A stretch of DNA of 64,000 nucleotides from Rostratula benghalensis (lineage: Eukaryota > Chordata > Aves > Charadriiformes > Rostratulidae): positions 182,062 to 246,061 of the forward strand of contig VXAI01000453.1 of the NCBI GenBank assembly GCA_013399305.1, given 5' to 3'. Of the stretch, positions 46,601 through 61,600 are shown one piece after another; the stretch's first letter is position 1, and each line of letters begins with the position of its first letter. The translations under genes and the position numbers were made by a program. The notes beneath the pieces are model-generated. The model was not told where the DNA came from and did no database searches. It saw only the letters and a list, made by a program, of their open reading frames with translations.

Positions 46601-49600
46601 ACGAGCTGGTTGGTGTGGGATGTGAGCTCCCTCCATCCTGTCCCCATGCAGCAAAGGGGAACTGTCCCTGGGGAGTTCAAGCAGCTCCTCCCTGGCTGTG
46701 TTTTCTGGTGGTTCTGTCATCAGCTGCTTTTCATGTACAGGAGCTCTGTGAAGGTTGGGAAAGGCAATTATTAATGGGGAATAATTCCCAGCTTGATTGC
46801 TTTCTTTAAGGATGTGCTGCCAGTTAATTATTTAAATGTGTACTTAGTTAAGCAATGAATATACATTTACACTGAGCACCTGATAAACTTGGTTCCTTTT
46901 TGATTGGGAAAAAATGTTTAATTGCCCCTGTCATCAGTGCTCTGGAATTACGTTTATTTTTGTATAAAATTAAATCAGATTGCAAGTAAGATGCAAAAAT
47001 CTGTTGCTTCATTAATTCATATCAACAGATGTACTCAGGGTTTTGGTTTGGTTGGGGTTTTTTTTTTTACTACTGTTGATATTTATGGTAGGCTTTTTTC
47101 TACTTTATCTGCCTTCTAAAGGCCTGGTTTTCATTCCTGGCTTTAGAACTACAGCAGCTCTGATTGGAAATGCAGTTTGTAGTCGCCTCCACTAATATGA
47201 ATCAAATACCTATAAATATCTTTTTTTTTTTTTTTAAAGGCAATTTCACCTTGCAGGAAGGAGAGGTTCTCTTGGCCTGTGATATTTGCAGTATTTAAGG
47301 CAGCAGGTGACTGTCCCTGCTCTGTCTCGCAACATGATTATTGTCTGTGTTATTTTCTTGGGATACTTGGCAAGGGGGATGCCAAGATTTAGGGGAGAGC
47401 AGGGTGCTGGGAGGTCTGACTGTAGCTCCAGGCTTCTGAACACATTATGAGTAGTGATCCCTCCCTGGGGACCTATATCATCACCCATGTGCTAATTATA
47501 GTTCTGTTTTCACAGCAGTCGTGGTGATCATTGCTAATAGCACTGATGACACCTTGTGCCATTTGCTTTGTGACTGACTTGGCAGTGTTCTTGGCATCCC
47601 CAGCACTCCAGTGACCCTCGGTGCCTTCTCTGAATTGCTGTGTTGCTTGAAAACATTTGATGTTTGAGAGTCTTTGCCTTTTGCCTGTGTGCTTTTTGTA
47701 GAGGAACATTTTTGCTCTTAAAGGCAAGGCAGGCAAAAGGCAATCTGTGATACAGATCATCATTAGCTGCTCTCTGACAGTGATGGATGACCCTGTGAAA
47801 TCTTGTTGTTAAAGGCAATATTTGCTTTTCCTGTTCTCAGCTCTTTCTGTCTTCAGATCAGTTATCCTCTAAAGAAGTTGTTGAGGAGGAGGGAGGGTGT
47901 CCTTGCCCTGTGTTGGATTGGGAAGAGATTTCCTCATCCCTGTCGCTGCACAGTGGAGGGTCACCCTTTTCTGCCTCGTGTAAGTGTCAGAAGCAACATC
48001 CATCCCTTGGTTTGAAATTCACAGCTGTCACATTGATGGGGACTGAGGGATGTGCCAGCATTATGCCACTCACTTGTTCCTCTGGCAGAATGCTGTGCAG
48101 ATGGCCTAACTCATTTGTGGCCAAACATTTGGGTTTATATTGGGCCTCTTACTGCTTTAAAAAAAACAACCTTGTTCTGTTGTTTCTTAAGCACACATAT
48201 TGCCCTTTTTGAAGTACCTTTTGCAAGAGGATCTCGAAACACCCTGGGTTTTATGGATGTGTCCATAACCCAAGGCATGGAGAAGCAGTGGGACTTGCTT
48301 AGCGCTCTACTCGAGCTGATGCTGGGACTCTACTGGATGTGCAAAACCAATCTTATTCTGATGTCTTGAAAACTTTGTTCCTACCTGGCCAGACTTGACG
48401 TGGTCCCTCATGTCCATGCATTCAGAAGAAAACACTTTGCTATATGTGGTGTGGTCTTGGTTTGGTCTGGGACTTGGTCATCTGCAAAGGTTGTTGGACC
48501 TTCCCAGCAGCTTGTGGTAAGCCTGGAGTCTGGGATGTGACTTCAGCCAATCCTTGGAAATTCTGCCTATCTGGAGAAACAAGCAAATTTGTGTGGTTTG
48601 CACCAATTTAGGACAAGGCTTTTGGACAGGGACCACTCCAAGTGAACATCCTCCCTTCCCCGTGTCTTTGTTCAAACACACCAGCAGGGACATAGCATGC
48701 TGTTGGCCACAAGGTTGGGTGGTGGGGGAATTGCATGGACAAGCTCTAGTATCTCAGCTGGGGAAATACGAAAAGCAGCTCATGTTCTGCGGTGGCTTTC
48801 TTCTGAACCACACCATATGGCCAAGCCCAGCACCTTCAGCTTGTCAGTAGTAATTTGTTGGCTCAGGAGGGACTGAATCTTCTTTTCTGGTATTAAGGCA
48901 TGAATATTAAGGTGCTTGCTGAAGTGGTGCAGGCCCAGACGTGTTATCTGAGTGTCAGCAAAGGAGAAACTTAATACCTGGGGGGGGGGGGGGTAGAGGG
49001 CTGTCTCTTCTCAGATGGGGTCGTTTTGGAGTCTATTTAAATGGGCAGGGATACGCTCTGTGGGCTCTGCCTTCTGCTTTTCCCCCATCTGAGAACTGCT
49101 CAGACTGTTTATAGAACCTGCAAAGCTTCCTGGGTGGCAGATGGGTGAAGCCTCTTCGGAGCCTGTCAAACTGTGTGCTTCTGCCCAAGGATGACCCTCT
49201 TCTGGAGGAAGCCTGAGCTCCTCACCTGACAAGGAGAGGTTCATAGCAGGAGTCCTGCTCTTGGAGCAGAGGCACCAACAGGAATAGCTAAGGAGACCAC
49301 AGAGGCTAAGTGCTTTGGGAAGAGACCAGTTCAGAACGGAGGGAACTGCTTGCCTTCAACTCTGGCCATCTCATGGACTCCTCTAGGACCCTCTTTCATC
49401 TTTGAGCAGTGCTGAAAGTATATGAATGAAACCAGACACTCTCTTGTTCCTAGATTTCACCTTTGAACTCGCCTGTATGGTACCTGAAACCATCAGTGGA
49501 TGTAAGGTGGTGTATTTCTTGAAGGAAAGAGGACATTGCTTTCTCTAGATCTCTGGACACCAAAGTAATACTCCTTACACCTCCATTTCAAGAGCTGCAT

Positions 49601-52600
49601 GCAGGGAGAAAAAGTGTCACAGAAAAACAAAGTTCAAGATTCCAGGTAATGGAATCTTACTGGTAATGTTGTCCAAGCGGATGGAATGAAAACTAGAGAG
49701 CAGTGCAAGCTGCATGGACACCAAGATGCCATCAGCATCTTCAAAACCCTGGAACTTAACGGAGAGACCTGTCTGCAAGATTGTTCCAAGCAGACCTCAG
49801 TCCCGCTGCTTCCTTCTGCCCGTGGGCTTGGAGCTCTGGGTTTACGTTCACAAAATGCGCAACCTGCAGAAGAAGAGGTAGGAGAGGGCTTGGGCATGTG
49901 CTGTGGGAGGAACTGGGACTGTAACTCGAGTCTGTCCCTGTTGGTTATTTTCCCTTTCCTTTGCCAGTCTGCCACGGTGCTTGGGTTGGCTCGCTTCGGC
50001 AGCAGATTTCTATCTTCTGCCTAAATTGTCCTTCTGGCCTTCTCTTAGGGACAGTTGAGCTATGGCCTTTGAAAGCTGTTGTTCATGTCCTGTTTCAGTG
50101 TGCTTGAGTTTGTTGACCTTTAGTTGGTTCCTCTGCCCCTGGCATTGTGTTTCTGAGTGCTCTTCTGCCTTTGGTGACTGAACTGCAAGCAAATTTGCTT
50201 CCCAAGAGCTAGCTCTGGCTTTGGGGCCCTAAGGATGTGGGAAGGACAGGTGGGTTGTAGAAGTGGGTTGAGTTTCTATTAATAAGTGCTATCCTTGACT
50301 CTTGTCCCTTTTTACATGGCAGCAAAGGCTTGGCAGAGTGCGACGCAGGGAAAAAGCCTCCCCTCCCCTCCCCTTGTTTGCTTGGGTCCCAAACTGAGCA
50401 GTGATGTTAATGAGATAAGTCAGATGCTCTGCAAAGCAGCCTGTTCAAGGACAAACAGATTTTAATTAAAGGCTGTGTGCACTGGAAGGTCACGGCACTG
50501 CATTGTGCCTGAACAGTTGCCATGGGAACACCAGGAAAGCACCCACAGAGCTGAGTGAGTGTGTGTGTGTGTGTGTGTGTATCAGAATGCAAGCCCCGAG
50601 ACACAATTTTCACTTGTGGTTATGCTTCCACTGGCAAACATGGCCTGAGCGAGAGAGATGCCATCCTGGGAGTGTGTGGTTGGGTTCTGTTGCTGTAAGG
50701 TTTTCTGTCTTGCAGGCACGGGAAGCCTCACTTCAAGCCATTCAGATCACACAAGAAGTTTGATCTGAGCTGAACTTTGATGGTAAAGATCAGGGGAATT
50801 GGTCTCCAGCTCAGTTTCTAGACTTTTTACAGTTGGTGAACTTTGGTTTCTTAAACCTGAGTATTGGGAGGAGTTTTGTGTTGAAATTTGAGCTGAAATT
50901 ACCTTGACATTTGCTTCTGTCTCTCCTGTCTTCTAACTGGAACCCACTGTAAAGTCCTGGGATAGTGGCTCCTTCCCACACTTCAAGTTCTTCCAAGATT
51001 CAGCTCTGCTAAGCTGCCTGAATTTGATCTTACTGGTTGGAGTCTAGGGTGTTCCTTGTCTGTCTTCAATCCCCATCTTTGTTTCAGTTTTTTGGGATGA
51101 GACTTGTCAATACCTGATGATGACAATAGATAACCACTCGAGTGATCCACAGACCATCAAGTGCCTTGGGACCGATGGAAGTTTGGTATCATCCCCAAAT
51201 TCAACATGCTGTAGTAGAATCTTACTCTTACAAATTTTCATATGATCTAGCAAGAGAGAAGCTTAACACTTTTAGTATTAACATTGCTTATTTCCCCTAT
51301 CACAGATAAGTTGAGGCAGGGACGGATGGTGCACTGGCACTGCAAGCAGCCTTCTTGTGCAAGTGAAATAGCTGTTCAAATGTGGGCTTTGCAGTGAGTT
51401 TGAAATCAAATATTTGCGTGGGAGTTTGAGGTGGGAGCTCAATGAGCTGCTTCACCACCTTGTTCTCCCTCTTAGTGGTTTTGGGGACAAATGAACAGTG
51501 AGACAGGAGAGGTCACAAATGTGTTTGGAGGGAGAGTCTGAAAACAGTTCTCCCCCACCACCAACACCCCCCTTTTTTTTTGTTGTTGTTGTTGTTTGAA
51601 CTGTCCTTGTGTGTTGTCCTGCTTTGGAGGATGTGCTGTTGGGCTGCCAAGCGTTGGGTGTTGGGAGCCATACGGAGCCGACTCAGCAGGGAGATTGCCA
51701 GGCAAAGAGAGCTGGATTTGAGACAGTTTATGCACTGCTCATAGAGGAGCTGGCTTTGTTTCCTGGCAGCTGAGACAAAGCCATTCTGCCTGTTTATAGG
51801 AAAAACATGTCAGGATTGGTATTTTGCACATGCATCTCCCCGTGCCCCTTTGAGGCAGTCGGAGGTGAACTCTGTGTGTGGACTTGGGCAGAAGATACTG
51901 GACCACAGGCCCTGAGCAGGAGGAGCTGTGACCTGAAGTTGGTGTGGAGGGGACACGTGTTGGTGTGTGGTGGCAGGGGGTGTCCTTGAGAAGAGCCAGA
52001 GCAGCACAGAGTACCCCGGCTTGGCCAGCACAACCTCTGCCCTGGTCTTTGGAGACTGTGGTTGCAGGGGCCCAGCCTTGGCTCATCACAAGGGTGGAAG
52101 CATCTTCTGGGGCTCAGCAGGAAACTGCTGGAGGAGGTGTCAGTGACACTCTTGCAACTCAAACTCTTGCGGTGATGATAAGCAAGTTGTTCTTGGGTCT
52201 GGGTACCACAGTCAAACTTCTGGCAAGTGCTCTTTGGCCGAGGATGGATTAGAAACCACTTTTGGACATGTAGCATCTTTTGTCTGACCCTTGGTTTTCT
52301 GACTCTGGACAAGTCAGTTATGTTTGTTTTTTTTTTTCTGAGCAGATGTGCACCTTTGACCTAAATAGCTTTGATTGTTAAAAATACATTGAGCAGAAAT
52401 GAAAAAGCCAAAAAGAGCTAAAAAGTATCTGAATAGAAGAGCAGGAACACGCTGTGTCCATCTGCCTTGTGAAGGGGCTGACTTTGCAGCAGGCAAGATG
52501 TTCCCAAACGTAAGCTTTCAAACGCCTGCTCTGTCCCTTCTGAGAACTTTGGGTATACGTGGTCTAACAGGGATAGCTGTGACTTAGAGAGGACTTGGTG

Positions 52601-55600
52601 GAGCTCTCAGAGGAGCACCTTTCCTGTCTCTTGAAGCAGTGCTGCTGGTCTTGCTCCTCTCCTGGCTCGAAAAGGTCTCGTGCTGACAGCACAGCGTGTG
52701 CCATTGCCAAGGGTGTCAAGAACTGTGGAGGGAGAAAGCTAGCCTGGAAGGCTAACGTGCAGAGTGCCTGTGGAAAAAGTGACAGCCAGGGGAGTTAATG
52801 AAAAGCAGACACCAAGAATGGGAAGCTGCTCAGCCAAGAAATTCTGCACAGTCCATGGTTTTCTCCGGTATCCAATAAAAAATGTGTTAGAATTTGGCTA
52901 CCCTCGCTGTTACCCTGGGGAAAGTGGTGCAGGCGGGAATAGTAGGGTACGTGGCTTCTGCACTGTGCACCAGGTGGAAGGAAAACAGATGCTGTGTTAC
53001 TCTTGTGATGGGAATGTGTATTTTAACAGCCAGGAACCCCAAGTTTTCCAAATGCCTACCAGGAACATAGGGGCTGCCTTTGACCACTTGCCTACGTAGT
53101 CTGTAAATCTGGATGCTCCTGTATCTCAGGCCTCCAAGGCTGGTTTCTCCGAGGGGCTGTGTGCCCACCACATCCACTGGAAGGTGGTGTCCACACCACT
53201 GAGGTGCCAGTTGCTTTTCCCAGAGAAGTTGTCACCCAAACAGTGACTTTGGGCTGGTGTTTGGGGCTGAACGCAGAAGGATGGCTGCTTCCTGGTGGGT
53301 GGTTCCATCCAGGTTGGTTTTTTTGTGTTGGTAATTAAAAGTATACAATTAAGTCAACTTTTGAACCATTGCATAGCAGCAGGGGTGCACTGCTGTCTAA
53401 CTCCTCTAGAAATTATGATCTTGCTTTTGGCAGAATGGAGGCATCCTGCCTGGAACTGGCCCTGGAAGGAGAGCGCTTGTGTAAGGCTGGGGACTTCAAA
53501 GCTGGGGCAGCCTTCTTCGAAGCAGCAGTGCAGGTGGGGACAGAGGACCTGAAGACTCTCAGTGCCATCTACAGTCAGCTGGGCAATGCTTATTTTTACC
53601 TAAAGGAGTACTCCAAGGCCCTGGAGTACCATAAGCATGACCTTACACTGGCCAGGTAAGCATGTCGGCATTGCTTCATCCTAATGGGAGACAACTTGTC
53701 AGGGCTTGAGTGGAGGCCAAGTTCTGTGGGGTATGAAGCCAGCAGCCTTGCAGGAATCTGCCCCAGAAATAAACATCTAAATCTGGCCCTGAGGCATGGA
53801 GTGTGACCATCCTGTGGAGAACTCGGGAGGCAACAAGAGCGGGTCAGCCACCTTCAGAGCAGGGAGATGGAGAAAGGCATATGGATATGGGGAGGGTGCT
53901 TAGAGCAAGTCGAGTTCTCATGTGCCCAGGCACTCATTCTAAACCTCCTGAAGTCATTGGAGTAGCTCACTGGAGAGAGCAAAACACCAAGAATCCATCT
54001 TCAAAATTGAGAGAGTTTGTATGAAGCACCCCAGTCAGTGTGTGCTGGGAACTGCTGGATGTGGTGTATGTACCATCCAGCACTCACTGCAGCTTGAATC
54101 TGCTTCCAACAGTTGGTGAATAACTCTGTGAGCTCCTTAATGCCTCTCTTCCTTCCTCCTGTCATCTTGTAGAACCATTGGGGACCGCATTGGAGAAGCC
54201 AAGGCAAGTGGCAACCTTGGGAATACACTGAAAATACTCGGGCAGTTTGATGAAGCTGTTGTTTGTTGCCAGAGACACTTGGACATTTCTCAGGAGCAGG
54301 GAGACAAGGTAATTGGTTCATAGCATCCGACAGGAACTATTTTTTTAGCTTTAAAAATAACCTGTTTGCACGTCAGTGTGATATGCTGAAGGGTGGGCTT
54401 TGGAAGGAGGTGGAGTGTAAATGTCTCCCTTCTGACTGCATCACAGGTCTCTTGCTGCTGACCATAACGGCTGCCATAACAGAAGATGGGATAGGGAAAT
54501 GAGGGCCTCCTGGCTTTGACCTTCTCTGCCCAGCAATGTAGAGGTCCATACTGGGATGTGAAGGGTAATACCTTGCTGTTGCTTTTCTTCCTCCCTTTAG
54601 GTAGGTGAAGCCAGAGCACTCTATAATATAGGAAACGTTTACCATGCAAAGGGAAAGCACTTATCTTGGAATATGGCCCAGGACCCAGGCGACCTGTCTC
54701 AAGAAGTCAAGGAGACGCTGCAGAAAGCTTCAGAATATTATGAGTAAGTATTCAAGGTTGGCCAACCCTTCGTCCTGCAGGGAACAGAGCTGGTCAGGCA
54801 TCAGTGACTGCTAAAATGCACACAGGTACACCTTTGCTGAGCTCATTCTGCTTAGATCATAATCTGTATTTGTGGGATCCCTGTTCTGCTGACAGCTTTC
54901 AGGGTCTGCAGGTTAAGCTGAGCTCAGATAACTATTAAACTAATGATAGCTGTGTGGGGTGTAGGATGACAATTTTTACTGAGTCCTCTTGGGAGCATCC
55001 CATAGAGGGATTTTGTTTCCTGGGCCATTGAGGCTGTTGGAGCTCTGGAAGACCTTTGATGCAAAGGATGAGACTGTGGGCTCAGCATTGTTGAAAATCA
55101 GGGCACTGAGTGAGGTTTTGCGTGTTGTGATGAATTAAAATATTCCCTAGAGATGCCGAGTTATCATGGCAAATTAATCTCAAGGAAGATGAGAGAAGGA
55201 CTGTAAGCTTTTATAAAATGAGAGCTAAAATTCATCCTGACATTGCCTTAGTAAACCTCAGTGTAGTTTGATGTATGATCATGCAATTAAGTTCAATAGT
55301 TGTTCCTTCTCAGAGCTACACTATTAGCTCCTGCAGCCCCTGCTGCTCTCTGCTGGCCTTGATGGGAAGGATCCCTCTGTCTCCATTGCTGGGGCCAAGA
55401 ACAGACTCTCTCACTCCAGGGAGGGGACTATCACTTGAAGTCCCAGTTGACCTTTTCACGGATCTGTAGTTTATCTTGCTTGTAACAGCCTTTCCTTTCC
55501 TAAATTAGTTTCACAGATCACTCTGATGTCCCACACAGGAAGGCTTGTCCTAGACTTTGGGGCTAATGTTTTCCTCCTTGTACTTCAGAGTGTTGCTTTG

Positions 55601-58600
55601 TTAATGCAGTTTTTCTAAGTAGCCTTTTTAAATGAAGAGTGTGACAAGAACTTATATCAGTCCTCTCATATCTGAGGAAGTGACAGTGCCTATATATAGT
55701 TCACCCTCCTTTTCTTAAAGAATGGTGAGTGTAGCGTAGCCAGTGGGTAAATTTGTGCCAGCTGGGAGCTCTGTGCTTCCCTGTCTGTGCTGTACGTGTA
55801 AAGGGAGGGGGAAAAAAAGGTAAAGGAATGCTGGGAACCTCCATGAGCAGAGCCCTAGCATGGCACTGTGGATCTTGCACTCTCTCCAGGTGAGAATCTC
55901 CTTTCTCCTGTGCTCCTGGTTCTCCCCTGTATGGTGAACTGGCTGTTTCTTATTTGATGTGGGATCCTATCGGACCATTGGTGAGTGAGCAGTTCCTGTA
56001 CGTGGCTGCAGATTGCTGGAGGTCGAGAGAGCAGCAGGGACTTAGCAGGAGATGCCCAGGATGAGCAGTTGGTGAGGGAAAATGCCTTCTCCAGGGTTAG
56101 CTCTCCTGACTTTATGGTGTGAGTCTCTTTGCTGTGTCTCACCAGATGTCCTGCTCTCACTACTTTCAGGAGGAACCTGTCTCTGGTGAAGGAGCTCGGG
56201 GACAGAGCTGCACAGGGCCGTGCTTATGGCAACCTTGGCAACACCCAGTACTTACTTGGCAATTTCAGTGAAGCCATAGCCTTCCACAAGGAGGTAGGAA
56301 ACAGCTCCATCTTCTTCCTGGGGCCAGGGGCTGGAACTGGCTGTTGGGGAGCAGCCTTTCTTCTCACCACAGCCCAGCAAGTACAGGGAGGTGTTTGCCT
56401 TCAGCTCTTTTTCCTCTCTCTGGTGTGTACCTCAGGGACTGGCCTTCTTGTGATACCTCATGCTGCACAACGTCGTGCTCCTGTCCCCATCAGCACCTAA
56501 CGAGCTGATTGAGGGAAGGGTGCTGTTGGCTTGGAAAATGAAGGTGATGTCTGAGGACAAACTGTATCTGGGCCTAGCAAAGCTTTTCTGCTCTTAATTT
56601 ACATCGGTCTAAAGTTCAATAAATGCGAGCCATGAATTTAATTAAGCTGCTGAAAGAGCTGTTGATCAGGAATAAATGTTGGTTGTAGAACATTAATGAC
56701 TTTCTGTAAAGCTTCACGGAGGAGTGAGGTGACGCAAGTCCCTGGCCCCACTTCAAATGCAATTCAGCTTCTAGTTCAGAATGTGATCAGTTACCTTGAA
56801 GTGGAAGGTACCCAGCACCTTGGAAAGCCAGCCCTGTCACAGATCTTCTGGTGTTTTTTTTTTAAATGCTGGAGGGCAGCAGTCAGCAGTGCTTTGGGAG
56901 AAAGGACTTGTAAAGAGGCAGGGAAAGCCTGTGCAGTGACCGGGAGCGGGTGCTGCCAAGTGGAGGGCGAGAGGTGGGGAGTAGGGGGATGTGAGAAGGG
57001 GAGACAGGGCTGAGGTGCAGGGAAGGGCAGAGGTCTGGGGAGCAGTGGCAGTGCAGGTGGTGGGATGGAGCACGTGCATGGCCATGTTCATCCTGTGCCA
57101 CAGCCCCATGCACGGTGACAGCCTTGTTCCTGCACGTTGGTCTGCTGATGAGCCACATCCCTTCCCAGCCTGACCCACGGCTCCCTGTCCACCTCTGTAT
57201 TCAGCTGTTGAAGCACTTGCACTGTTTTTGGAGCATGTGCTCCTTTTTGCACTTTAGCTGAAGAGATGTGTACTGACCAGGCTGGAGCAGGAGTTAGAGG
57301 AGGATGTGATGTTACTTCCACTTTGCCAAAGGCCTTTCCTGATCCTGAATTGCATAAGAGAGACATTTCCTGCATCCAGCCCCGACAGACAAGTGCACTG
57401 CGACCTTGCTGGGCAGGAGCTTTGCAAACCAAGAAGTTAAACTCCCAGAAAAGTTGCTGTGTAACAGAAGCCTGGCAGTGGCCAGCCTGTACTCACTGAT
57501 TTGTGTCTGCTGCAGCGCCTTGCTATTGCTAAGGAGTTTGGGGACAAGGCAGCCGAGCGGAGAGCGTACAGCAACCTGGGCAATGCACACATCTTCCTTG
57601 GGAGGTTTGACATCTCTGCTGAGTACTACAAGTAAGTGCCAGGGGCTAAGACAGATGCAGGGCATGCATTCCCTGGGAATTTTCACCTATTGCAGTGAGT
57701 TCATAGGCTCAGGGTGATGTGACAAGGGACCTGGAGGCCAGTTGCATGTCTGGTGCACAGCAGTGGCCAGTAATACAGCCACCTGATGGCCTGCAGTGTG
57801 TCATGGGCATCAGTTTCAATGCAGCACATGCTGAAGCAGTGACTTTCCTGTTGCTTTGCAGAGCACTGACGAGGTCTCTTCATATCTACCTTTTCCATGC
57901 AGGAAAACGCTCCAGCTCTCCAGGCAGCTCAAAGACCAGGCAGTAGAAGCCCAGGCTTGCTACAGTCTTGGAAACACATACACACTGCTTCAAGACTATG
58001 AAAGAGCCATTGAGTACCATCTAAAACATCTGGTGATAGCACAGGAGCTGGGAGACAGGTAAGGGGTTGCCTCAGGAGATAGTGTTTCTGCTCTGCTGGG
58101 CTCAGAGCACTGACCCTTCCCTGTAGATTCACTGTTCTTTACTGCTGGGGCTAAACAGCAATGACATGTGGTCTTGCAAGTCTTTAGAATCTCAGAACAC
58201 AGGCCTTGGTCCAGTCACTTGTCAAAAATTTAATATGATTGACACCTTTGTCTTGTCATTCAAACCTGGAGATTGTGCCCTTAAAGTTGTGTCTGTGTGG
58301 GCTGAGTGAGATCTCTAATAAGAGGTACTTGAAGAAGATGTGTTGTACTCAGCACTGTGCCATGAGGCTGCTGCTGTTTTATCCCAGAAGGACTTCTCTA
58401 AATCTCCTTCAACTTCACAAAAATTACATCTTCCTTACAAAGTGTGTGGTTAGGGCAGACAGGCAGACATGCTGCTTTGCCCTGTTGCTCTGAGGTGATG
58501 CTGGAAACTTCCATGTAGAAACAAACAGTGTTACACAGAGCATGTGGAATTGGATGCATTTTTGCTTCTTGGCCTCATTTCTCCTTCTTTAGGAGGTTTG

Positions 58601-61600
58601 GCCTCATTTTATTTCATTTTTTAAATTTCTTAGAGAGGTTGGTTCTTTTCTCCTGGATACGCTCTGTGATCCTTTTGCCTTCTTGCAGTTGAAGTGACTT
58701 TGCAGGCGCCCTGTTCACTTTTACTGCTGGTGGTTCCTGGGAAGCTGGGTGTCCTCCACTAGATGGAGCAGAGACACTGAAATGGGAGCTCTGTGGCACT
58801 CTCCGGGCAGTATCTGCTCAGAGAAGGTATAATCCCACCCAAGGGTGAATCATGCTGTGGGGGTGCAGGCCTGTGGGCTCCTGCATTTCTGGGAACACAC
58901 CCTATGAGCAGAAGGTATTGAACAGAGTGACAAGAAAAATGTTTAAATGCTGATCAACCCGCCCAAACCTCTGAAAAGGGAGTTGCAGTCACGCTGAACC
59001 TCCCCCTGCGCCCCCATGTGCTTTTTTTATCCTATCACCCCCCACATCTGCCTGCTTGCAGAGCTGAGCAGGCTCTGATGAGCAGTAGGTCCCTGCCTGC
59101 TTCTGCAACCAAGTGCTTGGGTGTCTTCCTTGGGTGGGCTGCCTTCAGGGGCTGTGGGCAAGGGCTGCCCAGGGCAGACTTCCTATTTGCCCACTTTCTC
59201 TGGCTTCTGAAAGCAAGAAGTGCCCTGAAAGCCTTGCAGAAGCAGGTCAATGATTGCTTGGCTGTTGCATGCAGTTCAGTTTGTACACGCATCCTGGGAG
59301 ACACCGTGCTGGTGTTTTGCAGGAGAACGTTGCGTTGCCTGCAGTGTTCTTGCTAATTTAGCTCTGGGCTGTTGTAACATCTGGCTGGATGTTATGCACC
59401 CATTTTGATGCACTGTGCACTTCTGGAGAGAAATCCTTGCTGTGTGAGGTTGAAGCTGGACAGAAGCTCTGGCTTCTGCTCTTGGGTTGGTGTTCACAAA
59501 CAAAGCTATATCATTCTGGGCCATGGCTGTGCTGCTTGGCTTTTTGACTTTGTGGGGACAGGGCCTTTTCTGAGGCTGTTGCTCATTCTATGCTCTTACT
59601 GACCTCGTCATAAGAAGAGTTTAAGGTGTATGGTGCATTTAATGTTCCTGTGTAGAACACTTCTGTAGGTGAAGGCATTGCTAGGAGGCCTGGCAGTCGG
59701 TGCTCTGAAGGAGGCCCTGAAAGGACTGCTGTGCTGCTGGGTTTTGCCCAGCATTTCTGTGGTTGACAGTTTCCTGTTTTGCAGGGTGGGAGAAGGAAGA
59801 GCCTGCTGGAGTCTCGGAAATGCCTATGTCTCCCTGGGGAGCCATGAACAAGCTTTGCACTTTGCAAGGAAACATCTTGAAATCTCCCAAGAGGTAAGAG
59901 AAGCTGGTTCAGATAAGAAGGGACCAGCCCTCCCTGTTGAGAGACTCTATTTTATGCCAGTAAGTTACATTAATGTAGCTCTTCTTTTGCTATGACTGCT
60001 CTGGAAGACCCTTGTCTATGTGCTGTTTCAATGGTGTCTTTAGGAACTGCAAAGCTTGGCTGGAAAATATTCTTTTTATAGGAGACTCCCAGCCTTCCCT
60101 TTAATTACAGCTAATACATTTGCAATACACTGCTCTTAACCAGTATTCCTGGGTAAGAAAGGACCTGGGGACCAGTTCTGTCTGGCCTTCTGGCCAGGGT
60201 GGTGTGCACCCAGTGGGTGTGAAGGTACTCCCATACCTCCTGGTGTTGGTCTGTTAGTCAGACCCCCCTTTTCCTGAGCACAAGGCTGGGAGATCCTCAC
60301 TGAGATGGACCTTGTGATCCTTGCTGTGGTCTGACCTGATTTACTGGCAAGCGAATTACCTGGAGAAAACAAGGCCAGCTTCTACCTGGTGGCTGGGTGC
60401 TCTACACCTGCTGTAGTCTGCACTGTGACAGGGTGGATGTGTGACAAGCTACGTGTGTGTCACAAAGTACTCTCAGCTGGGGGGTCCCAGCTGTGAGGTG
60501 GCAAAGTCTTGGTGTTGCCCAGACGTGGTCGATGGCTGATGCAGGACGTGCGCAGCCTGAAGCCCTGTTCTGTGACCCCCCCACTGTTTGGGGATCCATG
60601 TGTCTGGCTACTCTGGTTTTCACAGATGTCCTTGCCCAGAGAGCTGCAGCTTTCCTGGTGCAAAACCATACAGCGTTCTTAGGTGGCTCAGAAGTCCAGA
60701 AAACAAGAATGTCATTGTTTGCTCTTCCCAGTGTGTTATGAGGAAATCAGCTGTGGCCTCTTTAGTTCTCCCCAGATGAAGAAAGAAATTGCCCTGTTTA
60801 AGCACTAATTGAAACCACCATATGTAAGTGCTTTGTGTGTTCTCCTGCCTGTCTGTTAGGTTGGCTAAATCTTGGGGTAGGGCTGACATACCAGCCTTGT
60901 TATGTATTTAATTACACTTATCAGACATGCAGAAGAAATACTGTTCTTTGGCCCAGAAGAAATACTGTTCTTTGGCCCTGCATGGTTTGGGACAAACTAA
61001 CTTTTCCAGTTTTAGTCTGCTAGGACCATTGCAGCGTGGGGCTGATTACTCAGAACCAGATGGCAGCTCGGCGATGTGCAGGGCAGATGAGGGGAGGACA
61101 GGAGCAGTTGTGGCCCTGGTGGCTTCTGGGGGTGGAGGGAAAACCCAGCAGGGTGGGGGTTCACAGTGGTGTTCTCATTCTGGGGTGATGGCTGTGATTA
61201 CAGGCTATGTCAGGAGTAGGTTACTCATGGCAGGTGGCTAATAAACTCCTCCACATCGTTAATTATGGAGCAGTGCAGAGCCTGTCCGTTTGTGAGGAGA
61301 GCCTGTATTAGCTGCTAGCAGCTAGTGATTCTCTTTTTTTAAGAGAAACTTTTTATTTTAACCTTGGGAACCAGGTGAGCTGCTTGTGCTGTTGTGGAAA
61401 TCACCAGCCTTTTGCCCAGGAAATAACTTTACACACTGAAGTGTTCAGCTCTCTTCCCATCACCCTTTCCCCCTTTGCCCTGACATAGATGGGATGGTTA
61501 TGTTTGATTCAGGGTAAGCACGCTGGAAGCTGCTGCAGGCTGATCAAAGGTTACTGAAAATTTTCTTCTGTGTACCTAAAACCCTTGGAAGCTGCCCCAG

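Larger units (their letters stand above)
28683..53433. other. GPSM1 intron 1 (24.75 kb)
   Basis: No internal exon or nested gene was recognised on either strand. It contains a GT-rich low-complexity tract at about 30,117-30,180, an antisense CR1 at 36.2 kb, a duplicated TAATTA pair at 33.7 kb, a 19-bp tandem duplication at 36,626-36,663, short (AATA)n, (GA)n and (GTT)n runs, a G14 run and a (GT)11 microsatellite. Long first introns often carry enhancers, but none can be proven here. Confidence 0.8.

Noticed and set aside
51794..52312. 172-codon minus-strand open frame inside GPSM1 intron 1
   Set aside because: The peptide is Ser/His/Cys-rich and motif-free, no matched splice sites were seen, and frames of similar length overlap it in other registers.
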